NCBI GenBank assembly: GCA_030490835.1
Contig: CM059977.1
Coordinates: 10,196,765-10,260,764 of the forward strand
Source of the DNA: Annona cherimola
Lineage: Eukaryota > Streptophyta > Magnoliopsida > Magnoliales > Annonaceae
Reading direction: 5' to 3'
Length of the DNA stretch: 64,000 bases
Position 1 is the first letter of the stretch. Every line of letters starts with the position of its first letter. Below are positions 56,680 to 64,000 of this stretch, one piece after another. The translations under genes and the position numbers were made by a program. The notes beneath the pieces were generated by a model. The model saw only the letters and a list, made by a program, of their open reading frames with translations. It had not been told where the DNA came from and did no database searches.

Positions 56680-57877
56680 TAATTGACACCCCACCTTTGG
56701 GCCCAAAAATGGGTAAAATAGAAAAAAGTCTCAAACCCAAACAAATTCAAGGCAAAAGGAGGTTCAAACAAGTTAAGTAGGCCCTTCCGCACTCAACCCG
56801 CAGGAGCGAAGCTCCACCAAGCCTCGAAGCAGGCTTTTTCAACAACCAGATTCGGCCCACAAAGAGCGAAGCTCCTACAGGCCACCTCAACGGGCTCCAC
56901 AATGCAGCCCACTAAGCCTCAGAAGTAGGCTTCTCTACAACTTTGGGCCTCTACAACGGCCCACCCCAAAACAACGGGCTTAGCCAAGCTCTAGCCCACC
57001 ATGGACCAAGTCCAACCGCTCAAGAGGGCCAAGGCCCATACTCTCACTCCAACCTCAAGCTCATGGACCAAGTCCAACCACTCAAGAGGCCCAAAGCCCA
57101 TGATCTCAACTCAAGCTCAAGTCCAACCACTCAAGAGGCCCAAGGCTCATGATCCCAACTCAAGTCCAAGCCCATGGACCAGGTCCATGACCCCAAGTGG
57201 CCCAAAAGCCCACTCCTACATCTATAAAAGGAGGAGCACCCCTCCTCATTTGGACACTTGAAGAGAGGCATCCCAAAGGGGGAGGACGGGAGTCTCCAGC
57301 AATGCCCCGGCATCCCGGTTTTTCCCGCTCTACGAGCTCCGCGCTCTCTCTTTCACGCCCCCTTTCCATCTCTCTCATTCTCTCAAATCTTTTTATTTCC
57401 CCCTTTCACGCCGTGTAAACCGCCTCGGGTTGGCAGATTTCTCCATATTTGCTTCAACCCGAAGGCCGGAACCCGGACTCTGTACTGCTAGTGCCTTATT
57501 TCATCAAATAGGGGCTGATCTCCCTTTAAAGATCAGTGACGACTTCGTTTTTTTTTATTTTGTGTGTGCGTGTTTAAGCTAACGCCCCGGCAAGGCGGGT
57601 GCACGTGGGTCCACGAATTCCAGCATAATACGCTGCCGTTATGCTGCCGGATTTGTGACTTGACCCGTGTACAGAAGGCCCCGTCTTAGCCGTTATGCTG
57701 CCGAAATCACGAGAAAATACCTGCACGCCAACTTTCCTAAAAGATATGAAGCCTAATGCGTTTTACCCCATGTGAATGCAGGAAATCTAAGCACACGTTG
57801 CTTTTCAACACGATCCACATTTTCAAGGCCCGGGAAACCATTCCGAGCCCATCGTAGCGCTCACGGCGGGTGCTACA
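56680..57877 (+). repeat. 5' LTR of the gag-only retrotransposon
   Basis: Matches the 3' LTR start at 62653 from TTGACACCCCACCTTTGGGC onward. Over about 285 shared bases I count about five substitutions and one 16-bp length difference (a TTTGGGCCTCTACAAC duplication present here). It ends GTGCTACA just before the primer site. A TATA box (TATAAAA, 57223-57229) lies in TCTATAAAAGGAGGAG. A tandem array of CAAGTCCAACCNCTCAAGAG units fills 57001-57190. The precise first base is uncertain: the text before TTGACACC is TAA here and TG in the 3' LTR. Confidence 0.85.
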
Positions 57878-57880
57878 GCT

Positions 57881-57898
57881 TGGCGACTCCACTGGGGA
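57881..57898 (+). other. Primer binding site (tRNA-Arg type)
   Basis: TGGCGACTCCACTGGGGA, three bases after the LTR end. From general knowledge it resembles the tRNA-Arg-type primer sites reported for plant Tat/Ogre-lineage Ty3/gypsy elements. The lineage is suggested only, since no reverse transcriptase is present. Confidence 0.7.
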
Positions 57899-58240
57899 CG
57901 GCGTTGCAGGTCTACATCGGCGCAAGGGGGTTAGAAACTGGAAGATCGGAGCTCTTCTCTCGCTGGACAGCAAGTTGTAGAGGAAATCCCGTCTCCCGGC
58001 AGCGAGTTTCTGAAGTTTCTACCCAAATCGCGCAAAAACCTAAAAAGTTTTTAGGTCCAGAGGCGTCCAGCTCACAAACTGAAAAGAACTCGTGAAGAAA
58101 GAGCACTATTGCACACCGCCTCGTAACCGTCCAGACACGTAAAACGAGCCTACAGCAAAGGCCTCCGGCAAATCCAAAATCAATTAACGTAAAAAAAATC
58201 CGGCATAAAAATCACTTCTTTTTCATAACCTGAGTGTTTT

Positions 58241-58465
58241 CTGGTCACACTTCCAGAAACGCTTCAAGCAAACTGGTCTTCCTTCCAGAGACTCTTCAAG
58301 CGAACTGGTCATTCTTCCAGACACTCTTCAAGCGAACTGGTCATTCTTCCAGACACGCTTCAAGAGAACTGGTCCTTCTCCAGACACACTTCAAGAGAAC
58401 TGGTCCTTCTCCAGACACGCTTCAAGCGAACTGGTCACTTTTCCAGAGACGCCTCAGGCAAACCC
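58241..58465 (+). repeat. About 31-bp tandem repeats in the element leader
   Basis: Roughly seven units of CTTCCAGACACTCTTCAAGC followed by GAACTGGTCATT, with variants AGAGAACTGGTCCTT and AAGCAAACTGGTCTTC. Located between primer site and gag. Confidence 0.75.
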
Positions 58466-58639
58466 AAATCTGTGGACCTCGAACATTCTCACGCGCAAAA
58501 TAAAATCTGAAAAAAAAACGCACACAAAAGGACTCGGACTTGCAAGCATCTAACCAAAGGTTGATCTTTTTTTATTATCTGTTTACAAGTGCTAACCATT
58601 TTTCATTAATTGCTCAGGTTCTTCACCATATCTCGAAAG

Positions 58640-58995
58640 CAAAGCAAGTCAATCACTGATGTGACAGGTGCTGATAAGACCACTGACATGACATAAAGAT
58701 GCTGACAAGACCATTGATGTGACATAAAGCTTACATGACTTGAAAAAGTATTCTAGCCTAGAAGTCAACTGTTGACCCAAGAAGTATGCTGATAAGACAA
58801 TTGACATGACATAAAGGTGCTGATAAGACCACTGACATGACATAAAGGTGCTGACAAGACCATTGATGTGACATAAAGCTGACATGACTTGGAAAAGTCT
58901 TCTAGTCCAGAAGTCAACTATTGACGCAAGAAGTACGGAAAAGGCGCTGAAATGACCGTTGATGTGACAAAAGGCACTGACAAGACCAATACGGA
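58640..58995 (+). repeat. Higher-order repeat (about 149 bp) upstream of gag
   Basis: The segments starting TGCTGATAAGACCACTGACA at 58669 and 58818 run in parallel for over 110 bp, to AAGAAGTA. Each contains shorter GACATGACATAAAG and GACAAGACCATTGATGTGAC units. No coding role is evident. Confidence 0.7.
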
Positions 58996-59278
58996 AAAGG
59001 CAATGACATGGCATAAAGGTCCAGCAATGTCCAGAGGCATCACGGCGACGCGGCAGTAAGCTAGCAATGACTTTTCAAGTTCGAAGATGATTAATCAACC
59101 TTTCTACCCTTAGTTCTGAAACCGGGGGGCATCATATCATGTTTCCATAATTTTACTTTGACTTCCTACTTTAAAAAAAAAAGAGCAAAAAAAAAGAGCA
59201 AAAAAAAAAGTTAAAAAAAAGAGTGAAGAAATTATATATCTTAAAGTTCTAATTGCTTTCAAGCTGAAGATCGCATAC

Positions 59279-60862
59279 ATGGAGCCGACAAATCATCTTT
59301 CAAAGGAAAATACTGCATTCTCATTTGAAAAATGGGATCGGATGATGCAACGAATGCAACGGATGGAGGACATGCTCTACAAAATATTAGAGCAACGTCA
59401 ATCAATGGCAAAACAACAACATCAAACGTCATCCTCTTCATCACAACATCAGCAAACGGCGAGTTCGAGCTCACAATCCATTCCAGCTCAAAGATCACGC
59501 GGCCTAGCGAATGTGCAAGGCCAAATAGAAGAGGTCAAGATACAGTTTCAAAGCCAACTCCAAGAGTTGCACAGAAAAATCAAGCGACAGCAAGAGGAGG
59601 ACCTTCATTTGGTAAAAATTGAAGACTCATGCCCATTTCCAAATGCACAACTACCTGAAAATTTCAAAATGCCAACCCTCCCTATCTATGAAGGAAACTC
59701 ATGCCCACATGCCCATATCAAGGCCTTTTGCAGTATTTTATACCCTTTGGTAAAAAAGGAGAAAATTTTGGTCACGCTATTCCAACATAGCTTGAGAGAA
59801 GACGCCCTTGAATGGTATACGTCGCTCGACTGTAAGCAAATCAAAACATGGGAACAACTCTCCTTAGCCTTCATGGACCGCTTTTCATATATGCTAAACA
59901 CGGCTCCCAAAAGGGCCGATCTCGAAGCACTCAAGCAAGAAGAGGATGAAACGTTCTCAGAGTACGTGGATAGATGGCGTGCCTTGGCGGCGAAGATGAA
60001 AAGCCCGTTGCCGTTGGACGAGCAAATCTCCATCATCATCAACTCAACACACCCGAGCATCTCGGGCTACCTCATCTCTCACCCATATGTCAACTTCACT
60101 CAACTCCTCCAAGCCGGGGACCAAGTGGAGGCGGGAATCAGACATGACACCATCTCCCCATGGCCACAACAAGGAAATGCAATTCTTCTTGAACAAACAA
60201 GCCCGAAATCTCAAATAGCGGACATCAGCATAGAAGTCAATTTTATCAAGGGTAATGCCAAAACCTTTGACCCCTCTATATTCATAACAAAAGTCCAACC
60301 CCATGATGCTCATGTCGTTTTACAAGGCCGAAATGCCAACCCGATCACCCTTCAAAGAAAATGGGTTGAGCCGGTCATTTTATTGGAAAAACCTGTCAAG
60401 CCTATGCAAGAGAATCCTATTTTGCATAAAACCTCTATTGTTCAAAGAGCATCCTCCAATACTTTTTCTACAAACCCGGGAACTCCACCCAAAGTAGCGA
60501 GTCAACAACCTTTGCCCCACTTCTCTCCAGAAAATGTCTTCATTCTAGTCAACCAACCAACATGCCCGCAGTCTAAAGATGCAAAAGAGAACCTCAAAGC
60601 TCCTTACACCTCTACTCCTAGCATTCCTCTAAAGCAGTCATCGTCATCATCATCTACACAACCATGCCCGGCCACGGAAGGTGAAATATTAATCTTATCA
60701 ACAAAGCAGACAAGCACCTCAAAACAGGAAACGCTAACCAAGGAGTACAAATCTCAAGAAATTCATGCACAAGAAAAGCCAAATGGAAAAGACCATCTAC
60801 AAGTCACAAATGAAGTTATCCCTCACACAGACAATCAAGCAGAGGCATCTAAACAGCCTTAA
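59279..60862 (+). CDS. Retrotransposon Gag protein (527 aa to first stop)
   Basis: ATG at 59279. The N-terminal 50 residues are Met/Gln/Glu-rich and probably coiled coil, followed by a Ser/Gln-rich linker. The Retrotrans_gag core lies at about residues 140-270, with the expected landmarks ALEWYTSL, WEQLSLAFMDRFS, LEALKQEEDETFSEYVDRW and ALAAKM. The C-terminal half is Pro/Ser/Thr/Gln-rich. No CCHC zinc knuckle is seen. Gag would form virus-like particles that package element RNA. TAA at 60860-60862 ends the frame, but the same frame stays open to 61366. Confidence 0.85.
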   Translation: MEPTNHLSKENTAFSFEKWDRMMQRMQRMEDMLYKILEQRQSMAKQQHQTSSSSSQHQQTASSSSQSIPAQRSRGLANVQGQIEEVKIQFQSQLQELHRKIKRQQEEDLHLVKIEDSCPFPNAQLPENFKMPTLPIYEGNSCPHAHIKAFCSILYPLVKKEKILVTLFQHSLREDALEWYTSLDCKQIKTWEQLSLAFMDRFSYMLNTAPKRADLEALKQEEDETFSEYVDRWRALAAKMKSPLPLDEQISIIINSTHPSISGYLISHPYVNFTQLLQAGDQVEAGIRHDTISPWPQQGNAILLEQTSPKSQIADISIEVNFIKGNAKTFDPSIFITKVQPHDAHVVLQGRNANPITLQRKWVEPVILLEKPVKPMQENPILHKTSIVQRASSNTFSTNPGTPPKVASQQPLPHFSPENVFILVNQPTCPQSKDAKENLKAPYTSTPSIPLKQSSSSSSTQPCPATEGEILILSTKQTSTSKQETLTKEYKSQEIHAQEKPNGKDHLQVTNEVIPHTDNQAEASKQP

Positions 60863-61366
60863 CAAACCACCATCAACACAGGCCATGTCGACGAAGTCGA
60901 ACAGCCAACAAGGTTAGCCCCGGAAGCCGCAGAATGCGCAGGGCACACAACCATCATCTATCAACCCACCGTCACAAATACATCTCCGTCAACACATCCA
61001 CAAGGGATATTTCAAAATGGCTACCAGATAGTCTTTCCATCAAGCTTGGCAGGAAAAATGCCAACAACCAGTGAAGACAATATTTCACAAGAGGCAAAAA
61101 GCGCACAAAAAGCAAAAGGCTGGAGGCATATCAAAAAAGCATGGGGGCAACCTACCAAAGCCGCATGCCAGAGAAGCATTAAGTTCAAGATACAAAGAAA
61201 AAATTACAAACGAAGGCTGAAGAGGAAAAGGTGGAGAAAAATGCATCTACATCATCCCGAAGCATGGGGGCATGTGGTTCTAAAGAAAAATGATACAAAC
61301 TACTTTTATATCATGTTCAATCCTACACTGAACAAAGTTTGGGACCCGGGAGGCCAAGCTACATGA
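60863..61366 (+). pseudogene. In-frame continuation of gag beyond the stop
   Basis: The frame of 59279 continues without another stop from 60863 to the TGA at 61364-61366, about 167 codons. Its last third is strongly basic (KFKIQRKNYKRRLKRKRW), which could bind RNA in place of a zinc knuckle. The intervening TAA follows a Pro codon and precedes CAA; a CAA-to-TAA change by cytosine deamination would explain it. Either a single nonsense mutation or readthrough is possible. Confidence 0.6.
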
Positions 61367-61379
61367 GGAAATGGTTCCA

Positions 61380-62330
61380 CAGCGCCGCTCACAAGGCTAC
61401 CACGACAGCAAGCAAACCCCGAAGGCAACTAGCAACAACAGCGGCAGCGCAACCCAAACACGGGGGACGATAGCCAACGAACGACAGACGGCGCGGGCGA
61501 GCAGCAGCAGCAGCGAATGGACACCGGAAATAGGGAAGAAAACCCGGCGGTGGAAGCGGCAACCCGAAGGCAAAACAGAGGAAGGGCTCCGCCCCAGCAG
61601 CGGCAGTCGGCGACCCAGCTGTCGCCGAAGAAGACAAACTCGGCAGCCTTGACAGCGACTGCAGCAGATGAATCGGCAGCAACAGCCACGACGGGTGATC
61701 GTCCACAGGCACGACGGCAGCAGCAAAGCCCCAAATGACGCCGAGGAAGACGGGCGGCATCGGCAGCGGCGATTCTAGCGGCAGCAATGAATGGGCGCCG
61801 GAAACGGGGAAGAAAACCCCAGCCGGACGTGGCAGCGACGAAACCAGACGACGCCGGAGAAAAGAAAGAGACGACGGCAGCAGCGATCCTCGACGACCCC
61901 GGTGGCAGGAAGGAAAGCCGGCAGCTACGAAGACAGGCAGACCCCTGCAGCAGCCACGTCACCTACATCGGCCACGACAATGATCGGAGGCAGAGAAGAA
62001 GCTCGAATCAATGGCGATCCTAGCAGCGGCAGCACCGGGCTTCAACAACACCTTCACAGGCACGACCACAGCCTGAACCGGCAGCAGCAAAGCTGCAAAC
62101 GACGCCGGGGAAGACGGGCGATTTCGGCAGCGGCTAATATAGCAGTAGACGACCGCTGCATGAGAAGAAGAAACCGCGAAAGGAGGAAGAACCCCAACGG
62201 CAGCGACGACGGCAGCAACAAAGAAAATGGCGACGGCGATTTCAGCAGCAGCAGCTGCAGCCGGGAGGGAAGAAGACGGCGACGGCGACAAGCAAGAAAG
62301 GAGAAAGGGGAAATCGAAGAATAGGGCCCC
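61380..62330. repeat. GC-rich, CAG/GGC-rich repeat block inside the LTR element
   Basis: The composition jumps to strongly GC-rich with frequent GGCAGC/CAGCAG units. It contains diverged longer duplications: GAATGG-CCGGAAA-GGGAAGAAAACCC at about 61515 and 61788, and GGCAGCAGCAAAG then GACGCCG-GGAAGACGGGCG at about 61711 and 62081. Long frames exist on both strands and in several phases, as expected of stop-poor GC-rich DNA. I regard none as a gene. Confidence 0.7.
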
Positions 62331-62639
62331 CATCAGAGACCCTAAAATTTGGTATTGCAGAAAGCTCCCCGCCTTTTCTAGAAATTGCGAAATCATCCGG
62401 ATTCAAGACTAGTGCAAAACAAGCCAGTAAGTCCACAGAATTTCAAAAAGGACCACTCTCCCAGAAGAAACTTCATGAGTTTGCAGAAATCACGAAGTGA
62501 CCCAAAAAAAGAAAAAAAAACAAAAAAAAAGAAAGAAAGGAAAAAAGAAAAAAAAGAAAGAGAGAGAAAAAAAGAGTTTCAGGTCAATGCCAAAAGGGGT
62601 GTCCAGTACTTTGCCATTCACCGTCAAGACGCCTCTAGC

Positions 62640-62652
62640 AAAGGGGGGCAAC
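62640..62652 (+). other. Polypurine tract next to the 3' LTR
   Basis: AAAGGGGGG at 62640-62648, followed by CAAC, immediately precedes the TGTTGACACC start of the 3' LTR. This is the plus-strand primer site expected of an LTR retrotransposon. Confidence 0.75.
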
Positions 62653-62952
62653 TGTTGACACCCCACCTTTGGGCCCAAAAATGGGTAAAATGGAAAAAAG
62701 TCTCAAAACCAAACAAATTCAAGGCAAAAGGAGGTTCAAGCAAGCTAAGTAGGCCCTTCCGCACTCAACCCGCAGGAGCGAAGCTCCACCAAGCCTCGAA
62801 GCAGGCTTTTTCAACAACCAGATTCGGCCCACAAAGAGCGAAGCTCCTACAGGCTACCTCAACGGGCTCCACAATGCAGCCCACTAAGCCTCAGAAGTAG
62901 GCTTCTCTACAACGGCCCACCCCAAAACAACGGGCTTAGCCAAGCTCTAGCC
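62653..62952 (+). repeat. 3' LTR, first 300 bp only
   Basis: Colinear with the 5' LTR through CGGGCTTAGCCAAGCTCTAGCC, then broken at 62953 by TAGGGGTGTAAATCGGG. The remainder, if present, lies beyond the window. Confidence 0.85.
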
Positions 62953-64000
62953 TAGGGGTGTAAATCGGGTTGGGTTGACTCGGGTTGGGACAAATACAAC
63001 CCTAACCCACCTTGTAAAATCTCAACCCAACCCTACTTTCAACCCTACTTTTCACACCTTAACCCAACCCTATTTCAACCCACCTCAAATCGGTTCGGTT
63101 CGGGTTAATAGATTACACATATTATCAATATTAGTTAAGTTTTTGTTCACCCAAATTTCTAAAATAACAAAAAAGCAATGATAATTATAAAAACAATAAG
63201 TACTAAAAAGTTCTACGTAACTCAAAAGTGGAGGATAAGTTTTGTAATTGATTTATTTTTTTGCTTTTGTATTCTTTGAGCAATTAATGTCTCCTGCAAG
63301 TCAAAAAGTGAAAGCCAAGTAAAAGTATTGCAGTAAATTATGCAAAATGAAAAAATGAATATTATAGTCTTACTTACATTCTTAGTTGGCTTCCAATCAA
63401 AGCTACAAACATCTCAAAATCCCAATTGACCTGTTCGTTATTTCAAATCACCAATGCAAGCGAACATCTAAACAAACTATTTACAATGAAATATAGGGTA
63501 TGTTTGGCAATTGAAAGAGAAAGTCAATTAAAACTTTTCAATCTAAAACTTTTCACTCTCTACAATTATCATATTTTTAACTATCATATTTTTTAATTAT
63601 TTTTTCACATTTTCCTATATAACTACCCTACTTTTCAATCATTTATATACAACTATCCACACAACTAACCTATCTATTTTAACTTTATTCTCTTTATTAC
63701 TCATCATTACCCTTATCATATCACATCAGTTGATAACTTTTACTCTTCAAAACTTTTATTCATTACCAAACATACTCATAACCAAATAATCCAAACATAA
63801 TTTCACAACTAATTAACCAAATATATTTCTAAACTAAATAAATTCAAACAACATTTCATAACCAAATTGTTAAACATATTTCCAAACTCCACACGATTTT
63901 ATTTAAATATCCAAACAACATGAATGAAATACACTCTCATAAACATATTCAAATACATATCTTATGAATCGGGTTGATTCGGGTCGGTTCGGGTTGACCG
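62953..64000 (+). mobile_element. Family B-related hAT-like repeat inserted in the 3' LTR (right end outside window)
   Basis: Begins TAGGGGTGTAAATCGGGTTG, similar to the TAGGGGTGTTAA end of the other family B copies. The last 8 bases before it, CTCTAGCC (62945-62952), would be the target duplication if repeated after the right end. No transposase frame is seen. A family A MITE lies inside at 63494-63776. The final bases (GAATCGGGTTGATTCGGGTC) repeat left-end-like text in direct orientation. Confidence 0.6.
63494..63776 (-). repeat. Family A MITE, copy 7 (inverted), nested in the hAT-like repeat
   Basis: Starts AGGGTATGTTTGGCAATTGA and ends TCATTACCAAACATACTCAT. Internal strings TAACCTATCTATTTTAACTT and TATTACTCATCATTACCCTT are reverse complements of family A text. 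It is one of the least-decayed copies. Confidence 0.7.

Larger units (their letters stand above)
56680..62952 (+). mobile_element. Non-autonomous LTR retrotransposon with gag only (TR-GAG type)
   Basis: Order: 5' LTR (56680-57877), primer site (57881-57898), repeat-rich leader (58241-58990), gag frame (59279-60862, open past its stop to 61366), GC-rich repeat block (61380-62330), purine-rich tract (62500-62576), polypurine tract AAAGGGGGG (62640-62648) and a 3' LTR from 62653. The 3' LTR is interrupted after about 300 bp by another repeat. No protease, reverse transcriptase, RNase H or integrase motif is present in the 1.8 kb between gag and the 3' LTR, so it depends on an autonomous partner. 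LTR divergence looks low, suggesting fairly recent insertion. The expected uninterrupted size is about 7.2 kb. Confidence 0.82.

Noticed and set aside
58241..58465. CRISPR-like regular repeats
   Set aside because: Plant nuclear DNA; units are contiguous tandem repeats without unique spacers, inside an LTR element.
61429..61962. 177-codon minus-strand frame in the GC-rich block, and an equally long plus-strand frame at 61791-62324
   Set aside because: Both are low-complexity readings of stop-poor GC-rich repeats, overlap other long frames in different phases, and show no domain.

Overview
This is nuclear DNA of a flowering plant. The three recognisable protein genes are plant families: a receptor-like cytoplasmic kinase, a type IV chalcone isomerase-like (CHIL) protein and an ATL RING-H2 ubiquitin ligase. 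Two of them have GT/GC-AG introns. The spaces between genes are very AT-rich and full of small transposon remnants. I cannot place the species; the proteins fit a magnoliid or dicot, and this is only an impression.

Layout. 1-2460: intergenic with two MITE-type repeats. 2465-7100 (minus): a four-coding-exon kinase-like gene with a leader intron; its product lacks all three catalytic signatures and is read as a pseudokinase. 7200-39500: about 32 kb with no convincing complete gene. It holds dispersed repeat families (called A to G here), SINE-like units, a decayed LINE-type RNase H domain (17195-17950), an orphan pair of exon-like segments (25217-23899, minus) and a hAT-type element carrying a GC-rich, gene-like cargo (36854-38074). 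40150-44130 (plus): the CHIL gene, with a MYB-type promoter, a start codon that appears to be split by a 2.37 kb repeat-filled intron, and a GC-AG last intron. 45960-46556 (minus): an intronless ATL gene. 46900-56670: repeats and featureless AT-rich DNA. 56680-62952: a gag-only LTR retrotransposon (Tat/Ogre-like primer site, no pol). Its 3' LTR is interrupted by a hAT-like repeat that runs to the window end and itself contains a family A MITE.

The three host genes share no obvious pathway. CHIL acts in flavonoid synthesis, while the kinase-like and ATL proteins belong to families often used in membrane signalling and protein turnover. The most notable points are the split start codon and GC donor in CHIL, a 412-bp near-perfect fold-back element with 9-bp target duplications inside its first intron, the pseudokinase, the gag-only LTR element with a GC-rich repeat block where pol would be, and the cargo-carrying hAT element.

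All calls are by eye. Splice sites were chosen by consensus, reading phase and protein continuity. Repeat boundaries are approximate unless target duplications are given.
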